This document shows, piece after piece, positions 26,417-35,478 of a DNA stretch of 64,000 bases. The first letter of the stretch is position 1; every line of letters starts with the position of its first letter. The stretch covers positions 54,736 to 118,735 of the forward strand of contig DASZOZ010000055.1 in assembly GCA_035550515.1 (NCBI GenBank). Direction: 5' to 3'. The stretch is from DATARH01 sp035550515 (GTDB taxonomy: Bacteria > Pseudomonadota > Alphaproteobacteria > ATCC43930 > CGMCC-115725). The translations under genes were made by a program, and so were the position numbers. The notes beneath the pieces are model-generated. The model ran no database searches and was not told the origin of the DNA. It saw only the letters and a program-made list of their open reading frames with translations.

Positions 26417-27441
26417 CCAAACGGATTGTGCTGTGTGCGACCTTGCTGATCGCACCCTCCCTCGCGACGGCGCAAGACATGGACCATTCCATGCCGGGGA
26501 TGGTGATGCCCGCGGCGCCTGCCAAACCCGTCAAGGCTGCCAAGCCGCCGGTGAAGACGAAGGCGCATCGGCATCCGGCGGCCGCTGATACGGCCACAGC
26601 GCATGAGGCCCACAGCAGTGCGCCGGCCGCCATGAGCATGCCAGGCATGGCGATGCCCATGGCTGGCAACCAAGGAGCGGCCAGCGGCACCGACCTTCCC
26701 GCCGGAAATGCTCCGCCGCCGCCAGCTCCAACAGATCATTATGGCGATCGCACTTTCGGTTCCGCGGCCATGGCCGGTCCCCGTGCAGCGTTCCAGGACG
26801 AGAGCGGCGGCCAGGCCTTCTCGCAAATCATGGTGAATCTCGCCGAGCTGCAGGTCGGCAGCAGCCACCCCGGTTATCGCTGGGATGGCGAGGGATGGTT
26901 TGGCGGCGACATCAATCGCTTCGTGGTGAAGTCGGAAGGCAGCGGCGCCTCAGCGAATGGCGTCGAGGACGCCGAAGTGCAGGCGCTATACTCCCGGGCG
27001 ATTGGTCCGTATTTCAACCTCCAGGCTGGCGTCCGTCAGGACATCCAGCCAACGCCCGCGCGCACCTATGCGACGGTTGGCTTTGAAGGGTTGGCCCCAT
27101 ACTGGTTCGAGGTTGGCGGGGCATTGTTCCTGTCGACCAAGGGCGATCTCCTTGGACGCCTGGAAGGTTACTACGACCAGAACATCACGCAGCGCCTGAT
27201 CTTGCAGCCGCGAGTCGAGCTGAACTTTGCGGCGCAGGATGTTCCGGAGAACCAGATTGGCGCCGGACTGTCCAACGCCGAACTAGGTCTACGTTTGCGT
27301 TACGAAATAAGTCGGGAGTTCGCACCCTATATCGGCGTGTCGTGGGACCGCAAAGTGGGTCGAACAGCCGATTTCAGCCGGATACAGGGCGAGGACGCTT
27401 CTTCTTTGAACTTTGTCGTTGGTGTTCGATCCTGGTTTTGA
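26413..27441 (+). CDS. copB: CopB-type outer-membrane copper resistance protein
   Basis: A 342-residue protein: signal peptide ending SLATAQ, a Met/His/Pro-rich periplasmic domain (MDHSMPGMVMP, AMSMPGMAMPM) of about 100 residues, then a beta-barrel domain of alternating strands from about residue 130 ending in Phe, the outer-membrane assembly signal. ATG 26413 overlaps the copA stop (ATGA), which decides the start. CopB is required for full copper resistance with CopA; its exact transport role is not settled. Confidence 0.93.
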   Translation: MTKRIVLCATLLIAPSLATAQDMDHSMPGMVMPAAPAKPVKAAKPPVKTKAHRHPAAADTATAHEAHSSAPAAMSMPGMAMPMAGNQGAASGTDLPAGNAPPPPAPTDHYGDRTFGSAAMAGPRAAFQDESGGQAFSQIMVNLAELQVGSSHPGYRWDGEGWFGGDINRFVVKSEGSGASANGVEDAEVQALYSRAIGPYFNLQAGVRQDIQPTPARTYATVGFEGLAPYWFEVGGALFLSTKGDLLGRLEGYYDQNITQRLILQPRVELNFAAQDVPENQIGAGLSNAELGLRLRYEISREFAPYIGVSWDRKVGRTADFSRIQGEDASSLNFVVGVRSWF

Positions 27442-27451
27442 AGGAGCTTGT

Positions 27452-28027
27452 ATGTCGGCGGGTCGTTCTTCACACTTGGCCTTGAGGCGTTGGGCGGTTC
27501 CTATTGCTGCCGGTCTTGTTGCCGAGATCGTCGCCGCCGTCTTGTTTCTTGGTTCGGGCGTGTACAACGTCGCCGCAGATGCACCGCACCTTGGGCCTGT
27601 CCGCGTGTTGCTTGACTTCGCTCGCCGGCGGTCAATCGTTGCGCAGTCGGAGGCCGTCCGGCCGCCCAATGATCTTTTGTCCAACCAGCGCATTGAAACG
27701 GGCGCGGGGCTCTACAGCGCGATGTGCGCGGTCTGCCACGGCGGGCCCGGTTTGGAGAAGACGGAGATGGCGCAAGGACTGTATCCGGCGGCACCGGATC
27801 TTGCAAAAGATGACAGTCTGACACCGGCTCAACAGTTTTGGACGATAAAGCACGGAGTCAAACTGACGGCGATGCCAGCCTGGGGCCGCACACATCCGGA
27901 CTCGCTTATCTGGGACATGGTGGCGTTTCTTCAGCGTCTTCCACGGCTATCGCCGGACCAGTACCGTGCGCTCGTAGCCAGCGCGCCGGAAGACCACGAC
28001 GACATGATGAAAGGGGCAGTTCATTGA
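27452..28027 (+). CDS. Membrane-anchored class I cytochrome c
   Basis: A 191-residue protein with an N-terminal uncleaved-type membrane helix (about 15-36) and one c-type haem domain: CAVCH (92-96) and a distal Met in KLTAMPAWGRTH. AAGGAG is 5 bases before ATG 27452. It follows copB by 10 bases. It may accept electrons from the multicopper oxidase or another periplasmic donor; this is inference from position. Confidence 0.88.
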   Translation: MSAGRSSHLALRRWAVPIAAGLVAEIVAAVLFLGSGVYNVAADAPHLGPVRVLLDFARRRSIVAQSEAVRPPNDLLSNQRIETGAGLYSAMCAVCHGGPGLEKTEMAQGLYPAAPDLAKDDSLTPAQQFWTIKHGVKLTAMPAWGRTHPDSLIWDMVAFLQRLPRLSPDQYRALVASAPEDHDDMMKGAVH

Positions 28028-28167
28028 CCTCCCGAGAAGGGATCGAGCGGCGATTTGGTGCGCGAGCCCCGACGTCTTAGAAGGTCTCACGCCCGGTGGA
28101 CGCTTGGTCCGGCTTGGCTCTGAGCTCTGATTGAAGCAGCCCAGGTAGTGCCACCGTCTGAAGGTCC

Positions 28168-28638
28168 CTACTGATGATGGTGTTCAAACTCCGCGACAAT
28201 GTCGGTCGGCTGCCCTGGTACATGAATCGTGAGTTTAATCGTAAAGGGCCCATTGCCGTTCATCGGAAAATAATTCCCATAGGTCTCAGTGCCAGCGATT
28301 TCCATCGGTTGCAGCGCTTTTTGTTCTCCGGAGAGGCCAACGTCTGCGACCCGTGCTGTGATACGCGCGTGTATAATGCGTGCGCCGGTCTTGGCGTCGA
28401 ATAGGGCGATCAGAACGTGATATTCATCGGACGAGGTCGGCTGCCTGCCATGCATGGAGCTCTCGACATGGTCCGGGGAATGGCCGCGGATCATGTCGGC
28501 AGGGATGAGACCTAAGTAGATCGTGACATTTCCGATGGTTTTCATGTCGCTGTCATCATCAGCGATCGCCGGCGCGGCCGTCGCCAGTGCGAGGACGAGG
28601 CATAGAGCGGCCAGCGATTTCCGCGCGGCAAAAGTCAT
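28168..28638 (-). CDS. Periplasmic protein of unknown function
   Basis: A 156-residue protein with a signal peptide (SLAALCLVLALATAAPAIADD) and a mature domain of alternating strands (NVTIYLGLIPADMI, EYHVLIALFDAKTG, RIIHARITARVADVG, FTIKLTIHVPG), which suggests an Ig-like beta sandwich comparable to YtkA/CopC-type domains. It ends EFEHHHQ, a possible metal ligand cluster. The start at 28638 places the signal peptide at the N-terminus. It is convergent with the cytochrome gene and divergent from the sigma factor gene. Confidence 0.65.
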   Translation of the reverse strand: MTFAARKSLAALCLVLALATAAPAIADDDSDMKTIGNVTIYLGLIPADMIRGHSPDHVESSMHGRQPTSSDEYHVLIALFDAKTGARIIHARITARVADVGLSGEQKALQPMEIAGTETYGNYFPMNGNGPFTIKLTIHVPGQPTDIVAEFEHHHQ

Positions 28639-28850
28639 GTTGTGTCCAAGCCTCCTGGCTGATGCCGCCGCCGCGGTTGGGCTGGGGTTCGGCACCAGCA
28701 AGTATGAAGAATACTCCTCGCCGGCCGGTATGAAGCTTGATCTGCGTTAAAGATCGCACTCCCGCCGGCCTCTAGCTTCAACTTGCCTCCGCCGGGCGTA
28801 AGGGCCCGCCACCCTGTGGCGTCTTAAAGGCGCGAGGCGAGCAGGTGGTG

Positions 28851-29513
28851 ATGTCGAAGTCGCGCGAAAACAACGATTTGCCCGACGAGGGTGATGAACT
28901 TGAGGCCGCAAAGCCGGCTGATGCCGCGGTTCGGCGCGCGCTGGTCGAGGCTCGCCACGAGTTTTTGGCATTTCTGCAGCAGCGGGTGGGCAGCAAGGCC
29001 GACGCCGAAGAGCTGCTTCAGCGGTTCTCTCTGCGTGCCTTGGAACGTGCGTCGCAGTTGCGCGACGTCAGAAGCGTTCGAGGATGGCTCGGTCGCATTT
29101 TGGCGACCACCATCGTTGACCACCAACGGCGTGCAATCCGGAAGCGGCAGCGTGAGGTCAGCGTCGATCCCACGGACTTTGATGAAATCGCAGTCGAGCC
29201 CGATCGCGAGACGGACGAAGCAATCTGTAACTGTCTGCACAAGCTTCTTCCAACGATGAAGCCGGACTACGCCGACATTCTGTGGCGATCGGACATCCTG
29301 GGAGAGCCGCGCGACCGCATCGCCGCCAGCCTTGGAACGACACTCAACAACGTGACCGTTCGCCTGCATCGGGCCCGCCAGACACTCCGAAAGAGACTGG
29401 AGGAGATGTGTCTGACCTGCCCGGTCCACGGATTCCTGGATTGCCGCTGCGACGAAGCCGAAGAAATTCGCCAGCGTGTGGCAGCGGCCAAATCCGGCCG
29501 CGAGCAAAGCTGA
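28851..29513 (+). CDS. ECF-type sigma factor with Cys-rich tail
   Basis: A 220-residue sigma-70 family protein of ECF size. Region 2 covers about residues 35-95 (FLAFLQQRVGSKADAEELLQ, SVRGWLGRILATTIVDHQRR) and region 4 about 135-185 (RDRIAASLGTTLNNVTVRLHRARQTLRKRL). The tail CLTCPVHGFLDCRC has four Cys and a His and may bind zinc or sense redox state. GTG codons at 28845 and 28848 directly precede ATG 28851. It is the first gene of the long PHB operon, 12 bases before phaB, so it may drive its own operon. No anti-sigma gene is next to it. Confidence 0.85.
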   Translation: MSKSRENNDLPDEGDELEAAKPADAAVRRALVEARHEFLAFLQQRVGSKADAEELLQRFSLRALERASQLRDVRSVRGWLGRILATTIVDHQRRAIRKRQREVSVDPTDFDEIAVEPDRETDEAICNCLHKLLPTMKPDYADILWRSDILGEPRDRIAASLGTTLNNVTVRLHRARQTLRKRLEEMCLTCPVHGFLDCRCDEAEEIRQRVAAAKSGREQS

Positions 29514-29525
29514 GGGAACTGAAAC

Positions 29526-30251
29526 GTGGCACGAAAAGCCATCATCACGGGCGGCACGCGCGGAATGGGAGCAGCAATCGCCAAGCGCTTCAAGAGCGCT
29601 GGGTACGGCGTGGCCGCTATCTTCTACGGAAATGCCGCCGCTGCAGAGGCCTTCCATGCGGAGACCGGCATTCCAGTCTATCGCTGGGACGTTGCCGATT
29701 TCGATGCCTGCCAAGCAGGCATCGCGGCTGTCTGCAAAGATCTTGGCGAGCCGGTTGATATCCTGATCAACAACGCCGGGATCACACGCGATGCAATGCT
29801 GCACAAGATGACCGCCGCCCAATGGAACGAAGTCATCGCAACCGATCTGACCTCCTGCTTCAATATGTGCCGCGCGGTCATCGGTCCCATGCGTGAGCGT
29901 GGATTCGGCCGCATCGTCAATATCTCGTCGATCAATGGGCAGAAGGGCCAGCTTGGCCAGACGAACTATTCCGCTGCCAAGGCCGGAATACTCGGATTCA
30001 CGCGGGCGCTGGCGCTGGAGAATGCTTCAAAGGGCGTCACGGTGAATGCAGTAGCCGCCGGCTATGTCGAGACGGATATGACCGCCGCCATGCCCCAAGA
30101 TGTGCTCGGCAAGATCATCGGACAGATTCCAGTCGGGCGGCTGGGCGATCCGGATGAGATCGCGCGGATCGTCGCATTTCTAGCGAGCGACGATGCCGGC
30201 TTCGTCACGGGAGCAACGATTACTGCAAACGGCGGCCAGTACATGGCGTAG
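29526..30251 (+). CDS. phaB: Acetoacetyl-CoA reductase (PHB synthesis)
   Basis: A 241-residue SDR that reduces acetoacetyl-CoA to (R)-3-hydroxybutyryl-CoA with NADPH. The cofactor site is TGGTRGMGAAIA, the active site is Ser in NISSINGQKGQ with Tyr-x3-Lys in NYSAAKAG, and NNAGITRDAMLHKM is the family signature of PhaB. It starts with GTG. phaA follows after 29 bases. Confidence 0.94.
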   Translation: MARKAIITGGTRGMGAAIAKRFKSAGYGVAAIFYGNAAAAEAFHAETGIPVYRWDVADFDACQAGIAAVCKDLGEPVDILINNAGITRDAMLHKMTAAQWNEVIATDLTSCFNMCRAVIGPMRERGFGRIVNISSINGQKGQLGQTNYSAAKAGILGFTRALALENASKGVTVNAVAAGYVETDMTAAMPQDVLGKIIGQIPVGRLGDPDEIARIVAFLASDDAGFVTGATITANGGQYMA

Positions 30252-30280
30252 TGCGCAATGAAACAAGGAGATCTCGTATC

Positions 30281-31468
30281 ATGAGTCAGTCAACTGTCGT
30301 GCTGTGCGCCGCCGTCCGGACGCCGATCGGAACCTACAATGGGGCCCTGAAGGATATTCCCGCGCCGCGCCTCGGCGCGGTTGCGATCGGCGAAAGCCTG
30401 TCGCGCGCGAAGATCGATCGTGGTGCGATCGATACCGTCGTCATGGGCCAGGTCGTGCAGGCCGGCGCCAAGATGAACCCGGCGCGTCAGGCGGCGGTCG
30501 AGGCCGGCCTGCCGGTCGCGGTGCCCGCGATGACGGTCAATCGGGTGTGCGGTTCCGGCGCACAGGCGATCGCCACGGCCGCGCAGGAGGTCATGCTCGG
30601 CTTCGCCCAAAGCGCCGTCGCCGGTGGCATGGAGAACATGGATCAGTCGCCGTACCTGATGGCGGGTGGCCGCTGGGGCTATCGCATGGGCGATGCTCAG
30701 ATCTTCGACTCGATGCTGCGCGACGGGCTCAATGACGCCTTTTCGGATCGCCACTCCGGCTGGGTGACGGAAGATCTGGTGGCGAAATTTCAAGTCACGC
30801 GCGATGCGCAAGATCATTGGGCGCTCAGGAGCCAGCAACGGTTCAGTGAGGCCCAGGCTGCCGGCACGTTCGACGCCGAGATCGTGCCGGTCGAAGTGCC
30901 AACGCACAAAGGTCCGATCACCTTCCGCAAAGACGAACACAACCGGCCCGACACCACCTTGGAATCGCTTGCCAAGCTGAAGCCCGCGTTTCGCAAGGAC
31001 GGGACGATCACCGCAGGCAATGCGCCAGGGCTGAACAGCGGCGCGGCGGCGATGATCGTCGCGAACGCGGCCTGGGCCGAGAAGAACGGGGTCGAACCGA
31101 TGGCGCGGCTGGCGGGCTTCGGTGTGGGCGCCGTGGAGCCCGGCATGTTTGGGCTCGGACCTGTACCGGCGGTGCATCAGGCGCTGGATCGCGCGGGATG
31201 GACGATCGGCGACATCGAGCGCGTCGAGATCAACGAGGCCTTCGCCGCAATCGCGCTCACCGTGACGCGCGAGCTCGGATTGCCGGAGGGCATTGTCAAT
31301 GTCGAGGGTGGTGCGATCGCGCACGGCCATCCCATTGGCGCGACGGGCGCTGTGCTGACGACACGACTCCTGTACGCGATGCGCCGCGGCGGACTGAAAC
31401 GAACCCTCGTCACGCTCTGCATCGGCGGGGGCCAGGGGATAGCGCTCGCGCTCGAAGCAATGCGCTGA
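30281..31468 (+). CDS. phaA: Acetyl-CoA acetyltransferase (thiolase)
   Basis: A 395-residue biosynthetic thiolase that condenses two acetyl-CoA. The acylated Cys is Cys90 (VNRVCGSG); the second active-site regions GHPIGATGA and CIGGGQGIA are intact. ATG 30281 is preferred over an upstream GTG at 30251 because AAGGAG lies ahead of it and similarity begins here. First committed step of the PHB pathway encoded on the island. Confidence 0.95.
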   Translation: MSQSTVVLCAAVRTPIGTYNGALKDIPAPRLGAVAIGESLSRAKIDRGAIDTVVMGQVVQAGAKMNPARQAAVEAGLPVAVPAMTVNRVCGSGAQAIATAAQEVMLGFAQSAVAGGMENMDQSPYLMAGGRWGYRMGDAQIFDSMLRDGLNDAFSDRHSGWVTEDLVAKFQVTRDAQDHWALRSQQRFSEAQAAGTFDAEIVPVEVPTHKGPITFRKDEHNRPDTTLESLAKLKPAFRKDGTITAGNAPGLNSGAAAMIVANAAWAEKNGVEPMARLAGFGVGAVEPGMFGLGPVPAVHQALDRAGWTIGDIERVEINEAFAAIALTVTRELGLPEGIVNVEGGAIAHGHPIGATGAVLTTRLLYAMRRGGLKRTLVTLCIGGGQGIALALEAMR

Positions 31469-31530
31469 CGAAGGAACTCAACCACCGAACTTTAGAGAGC
31501 CTGCAACAATCACAAGGAAGGACATTCGCC

Positions 31531-31983
31531 ATGGAAACAAAAGACCCAATGACTGCCGGTATCGAGAAGATGACTGCCCTTTTTTCGTGGTGGGGCCTGC
31601 CCACAACGAACGCTTCTGGGGCCGTCGATCGGCATATGCAGCGCTGGCAGGCCTTCGCGAAGGATCTGCAGAAGGCTTACGTCGATTCCTATAGCGCCGA
31701 ACTGACCGCGGCGTTCGATGGCAACGATCGGCTCGGACGGTCGTTCCAGGAGCTGTTGCAGTGTCGGCAGCCGCAGGAGTTCCTGGCGGCCGAGTCCGAG
31801 ATTTTCGCGCTCTTGCTCGAACGCTCTTCGCTTCGGGCCAAGCGCTGGGCGGAACTGACCGAGAAGCTGCAGGACTGCTGTGCGACGATGGCTCGGGACG
31901 CGGCCGGCGACCTGCGTCCGCCGTCTTCAGACGGCGAGCAGCAAGTCGCCAAGCCTGCACGCCGGCAGGCCGCTACGGCCTGA
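31531..31983 (+). CDS. Phasin-like granule-associated protein
   Basis: A 150-residue mostly helical amphipathic protein (HMQRWQAFAKDLQKAYVDSY, ESEIFALLLERSSLRAKRW) with a flexible basic tail (KPARRQAATA). Size, helix pattern and position between phaA and phaC fit phasins, which coat PHB granules. AAGGAAG sits about 9 bases before the ATG. Direct family motifs are weak, so the call relies partly on context. Confidence 0.65.
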   Translation: METKDPMTAGIEKMTALFSWWGLPTTNASGAVDRHMQRWQAFAKDLQKAYVDSYSAELTAAFDGNDRLGRSFQELLQCRQPQEFLAAESEIFALLLERSSLRAKRWAELTEKLQDCCATMARDAAGDLRPPSSDGEQQVAKPARRQAATA

Positions 31984-31998
31984 CGCTGTGAGGCCGGC

Positions 31999-32334
31999 AT
32001 GAGCGCACTTCTTTACTTCGCCCTGTGGGCCGGCTTCATCTTCCTGATGATGCGCTTCGGTTGTGGCGCGCATGTCATGGGCCATCACCATGAAGATCAT
32101 CCCGGCAAAGGGGCGGATCCGCATGGTGATGGAGTGCGCTGGTCGCCGCCGGAGACGGACATCGATCCGGTCTGCCGAATGAGCGTCCAAACGGCCGGGG
32201 CCAAGTCGAGCGTTTATCACGGCCGGGTCTATTACTTCTGTTCCGCCGAGCATCGCGACGCCTTCGAGGCCGCGCCAGAGCGTTACGTCGGAGGGACACC
32301 AGAAGAAAAGCCACTGGAGCATCATCATGGCTGA
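31999..32334 (+). CDS. Membrane-anchored YHS domain protein
   Basis: A 111-residue protein: one N-terminal membrane helix (LLYFALWAGFIFLMMRF), a His-rich stretch (HVMGHHHEDHPGK), then a YHS domain (IDPVCRMSVQTAG, VYHGRVYYFCSAEHRDAFEA, PERYVGG) and a His tail. The domain keeps the Cys residues that bind metal in related proteins, although the canonical DPVCGM is DPVCRM. It overlaps the DUF5676 gene by eight bases. Confidence 0.85.
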   Translation: MSALLYFALWAGFIFLMMRFGCGAHVMGHHHEDHPGKGADPHGDGVRWSPPETDIDPVCRMSVQTAGAKSSVYHGRVYYFCSAEHRDAFEAAPERYVGGTPEEKPLEHHHG

Positions 32335-32650
32335 ACCTCTGCGCAAACCTGCGCGCAACCTTCCAGGCACGCCGCTGCCAGTGACCTTTGCCCCACCGCG
32401 CATTCCGCTCGTGACGTTCGGCCTGAGCCTCGGGTTGTTCCTCGTCATCACCTACGTACTCTGCGTTGGGTTCGATCTTCTGTTGCCGGCGCAGGCGATG
32501 CATCCCAACTGGGAGCATTTGCTCCCGGGTTTCACCTGGCTGACCTGGCCCAGCTTTGTCATCGGTCTCGTCGAGAGCTTCGCTTACGCCTGGTACGTCG
32601 CATTGATCTTCTGTCCGCTGTTCAACTTTTTCGCGGCGCGATCGAACTGA
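32327..32650 (+). CDS. DUF5676 family membrane protein
   Basis: A 107-residue protein with two hydrophobic helices (VTFGLSLGLFLVITYVLCVG and FVIGLVESFAYAWYVALIF) flanking a short loop with HPNWEHLLPGFTWL. The pattern matches DUF5676, small membrane proteins often found beside YHS and copper genes. Function unknown. Confidence 0.75.
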   Translation: MAEPLRKPARNLPGTPLPVTFAPPRIPLVTFGLSLGLFLVITYVLCVGFDLLLPAQAMHPNWEHLLPGFTWLTWPSFVIGLVESFAYAWYVALIFCPLFNFFAARSN

Positions 32651-32660
32651 AGGAGTGAAC

Positions 32661-34472
32661 ATGACCAGCGTTGAGCAGATGCAGGTGATCGCGAAGGACG
32701 TGCGCGTCTCTCCCGATGCGAAGGCTCAAGTCCCTGGGTTGCCGGTCGTGGTAAAGGCGACGGCGGATTCGCCCAGGTCCAACGCCCAGGATGCGAATCC
32801 CCTACAGGGATTGCTGGCGTATCAGTATGACCTCTGGGAGCGAAGCATCCTGTTTTGGGACACGCTCCGTCAGCGCGCGGTGAACATGATCGCTCATGAG
32901 CGCGCCGGAAAGCCTCCCTTGCTGGATTTCGACTACGAGCTGCTGCTCGACGCACGACGTTTCGACCATCCCGCAAATTACGCGCTGCTGCGCATCACCC
33001 GGATCGACGAGGCGTGCCTCGAGGATTGCCTCGATCCGGCAAAACCGCCTGTCGTCGTGGTGGATCCCCGCGCCGGCCATGGTCCAGGGATCGGCGGTTT
33101 CAAACGCGATTCCGAGATCGGCATTGCAATGCACCAGGGCCACCCGGTCTATTTCGTGTCGTTCTTTCCCGAGCCCTGCCCGGGCCAGACGCTGGGCGAT
33201 GTCCTGCATGCCCTGCGCCGTTTCGTCGAGGAAGTGGCGAAGCGGCATCCCGGCGCAGCGCCGATCGTCTATGGCAACTGTCAGGCGGGCTGGGCGATCA
33301 CATTGCTCTCCGCCGACTGCGAGGGTCTGGTCGGACCGGCGGTGCTCAACGGGTCCCCGCTCTCCTATTGGGCGGGCGAATCCGGCGTCAACCCGATGCG
33401 GATCGCCGGCGGCTTCGTCGGCGGTGCTTGGCTCACACACTTCCTCGCCGATCTGGGCGACGGGCGCTTCGACGGCGCTTGGCTGGTCGCAAACTTCGAG
33501 AACCTGAAGCCGGAGTCGATGTGGGAGAAATATGCCAACCTGTTCACGAACGTCGACACCGAGCGCGAGCGTTTTCTGGAATTCGAGCGCTGGTGGAACG
33601 CCTGGTATTTCCTGAGCCGAGAGGAAATCCTCGCGATCGTTGAAAACCTTTTCATCGGCAACAAGCTCGAAGAGGGACAACTGCGGATTTGCGATGGCTG
33701 CACGGTCGATCTGCGGCGCATCCGCAACCCGCTCATCATCTTCGCCTCCTACGGCGATAACATTACACCCCCGCAGCAGGCGCTGGATTGGATACCGGCC
33801 GTTTATCGCGACACCGCAGACCTCAAGGCCGCGGGACAGCGGATCGTGTATCTGACCAATCCCCACGTCGGGCATCTCGGTATCTTCGTCTCGGCGAAGG
33901 TGGCTCGTTTGGAGCATCGGGCGATACTGGAGAGTGTCGAGGAGATCGCCGCACTGGCGCCCGGGCTCTACGAGATGAAGATCGATAACCCGTCGGGTGA
34001 TCCAGATTGCCACAAGCCGGAATACTCGGTCCATTTCGAGGAGCGCGACGTCGCGGACATCAAGGTGGACACGCCGCTCAAGGCGTTCGAGCGCGTTCGG
34101 CAGATCTCGGAGGCGAACGAGCAGCTCTACAAGACCTTCGTGAGCCCTTGCGTGCGGAGCTTCTCCAATCCCGCCACGGCTGCGCTTCTCGAATGGCTGC
34201 ATCCGATGCGGACGAGCCGGTATTTGCTGTCGGACGAATTCAATCCATGGATGCGTGCGGTCGCCGGCTTTGCAAGGTTGGTTGAAGGCCGGCGGGCGCC
34301 TTTGCCGCCCGGCAATGCGTTCCTGGCGCGCGAGCGCGAACTAAACGATCAGGTCTTCAAAGGCATCGAACAGGGCCGCAAGCAGCGCGATGCGCTTGAG
34401 GAGCGTGTCTTCACTCTCACCTACGGCGACGCGCACCAGACCAAGAGCGACGTCGGGGGGACGGCGGCATGA
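32661..34472 (+). CDS. DUF3141 family alpha/beta hydrolase-like protein
   Basis: A 603-residue protein of the DUF3141 family. The central region has an alpha/beta hydrolase core with a nucleophile elbow YGNCQAGWA, in which Cys replaces Ser as in PHA synthases. Later, ASYGDNITPPQQALDW and TNPHVGHLGIFVS hold plausible Asp and His partners. AAGGAG is 5 bases before ATG 32661. It precedes phosphotransacetylase with a four-base overlap and phaC two genes later. I infer a role in PHA or acyl-CoA metabolism; the family has no established reaction. Confidence 0.8.
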   Translation: MTSVEQMQVIAKDVRVSPDAKAQVPGLPVVVKATADSPRSNAQDANPLQGLLAYQYDLWERSILFWDTLRQRAVNMIAHERAGKPPLLDFDYELLLDARRFDHPANYALLRITRIDEACLEDCLDPAKPPVVVVDPRAGHGPGIGGFKRDSEIGIAMHQGHPVYFVSFFPEPCPGQTLGDVLHALRRFVEEVAKRHPGAAPIVYGNCQAGWAITLLSADCEGLVGPAVLNGSPLSYWAGESGVNPMRIAGGFVGGAWLTHFLADLGDGRFDGAWLVANFENLKPESMWEKYANLFTNVDTERERFLEFERWWNAWYFLSREEILAIVENLFIGNKLEEGQLRICDGCTVDLRRIRNPLIIFASYGDNITPPQQALDWIPAVYRDTADLKAAGQRIVYLTNPHVGHLGIFVSAKVARLEHRAILESVEEIAALAPGLYEMKIDNPSGDPDCHKPEYSVHFEERDVADIKVDTPLKAFERVRQISEANEQLYKTFVSPCVRSFSNPATAALLEWLHPMRTSRYLLSDEFNPWMRAVAGFARLVEGRRAPLPPGNAFLARERELNDQVFKGIEQGRKQRDALEERVFTLTYGDAHQTKSDVGGTAA

Positions 34473-35473
34473 CAGACGCTCCGAGATCGCTTCAGCAACT
34501 CGTCAACAAGGCAAAGGCGCTGGGCGCCGTGCGGGTCGCAATCGCGGCGGGCGCTCAGGACCTCATCATCGAGACGGTGCGTGAAGCTCAGGGTCTCGGA
34601 TTGATCGAACCGAAGCTCGTCGGGGATCCCGATGCTATCCGCAGGTTTGCGGCCGAAGAGCACTGGGAGGTTCGGCAGGAGTGGATCGTCCCGGCGGCTA
34701 GCGACGCCGATGCGGCCGCTCAGGCCGTTGCGCAGGTCCGGGACGGCCAAGCGGACGTGGTGATGAAGGGACACCTTCACACCGACCTGCTGATGCACGC
34801 TTTGCTGGACAAGGAGCATGGCTTGCGTCTGCCGGGGCGACGGGTAAGCCATGTTTTTGTCGTCGAGGTGCCGGCACATCCGAAGCTATTGGGCGTAACC
34901 GACGCCGCGATCAACATCGCTCCCGATCTGAACGCCAAGGCTGACATTCTTCAGAATGCCGTCGAGCTGTTCACGTTGATTGGCATCGAGCGCCCGAAGG
35001 TCGCCGTCCTCTCGGCGGTCGAAACGGTCAATCCGGCGATCGTCTCGACCCTCGATGCGGCCTGTCTGACGCTCATGGCGCGCAGGGGACAGATTCATGG
35101 GGCGATCGTCGACGGGCCACTTGCCTTCGATAACGCCATCTCGGCCGCCGCGGCGAAGGAAAAGGGCATCGTGTCGGACGTCGCGGGCGATGCGGACATC
35201 TTGCTTGTACCCGATCTCGTGTCGGGGAACATCCTTGCCAAGGACCTGGGCTATCTCGGGGGAGCAGTTTCGGCGGGCGTGGTGGTCGGGCTGTCCGCGC
35301 CGGTTGTTCTGACCTCGCGCGCAGATTCGCCGGCAGCGCGCCTCGGCTCCATCGCACTTGCGGCGCTGATGTTTCACGGCCGGCCAAAAATGATGCCGAG
35401 TCCGAAGGCACTCGACGCGCAACCGCACTGCGCGCCACAGCCCGAACTTGCCTGCTGTCCGTTGCCGAGGTGA
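34469..35473 (+). CDS. Phosphate acetyl/butyryltransferase
   Basis: A 334-residue Pta/Ptb-family enzyme that converts an acyl-CoA and phosphate to acyl phosphate. Family blocks are visible: VVMKGHLHTDLLMHALL, the KVAVLSAVETVNP block, and a C-terminal ILLVPDLVSGNILAKDLGYLGGA. Size is that of the free-standing enzyme. With the acetate kinase at 49.3 kb it forms an acyl-CoA to ATP route. Start overlaps the previous stop by four bases. The sequence cannot distinguish acetyl from butyryl preference; the PHB context makes C4 substrates possible. Confidence 0.88.
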   Translation: MTDAPRSLQQLVNKAKALGAVRVAIAAGAQDLIIETVREAQGLGLIEPKLVGDPDAIRRFAAEEHWEVRQEWIVPAASDADAAAQAVAQVRDGQADVVMKGHLHTDLLMHALLDKEHGLRLPGRRVSHVFVVEVPAHPKLLGVTDAAINIAPDLNAKADILQNAVELFTLIGIERPKVAVLSAVETVNPAIVSTLDAACLTLMARRGQIHGAIVDGPLAFDNAISAAAAKEKGIVSDVAGDADILLVPDLVSGNILAKDLGYLGGAVSAGVVVGLSAPVVLTSRADSPAARLGSIALAALMFHGRPKMMPSPKALDAQPHCAPQPELACCPLPR

Positions 35474-35478
35474 TGACG

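Noticed and set aside
32802..34202. A 466-residue minus-strand frame opposite the DUF3141 gene
   Set aside because: It lies inside a coupled plus-strand operon and shows no domain or start signal.
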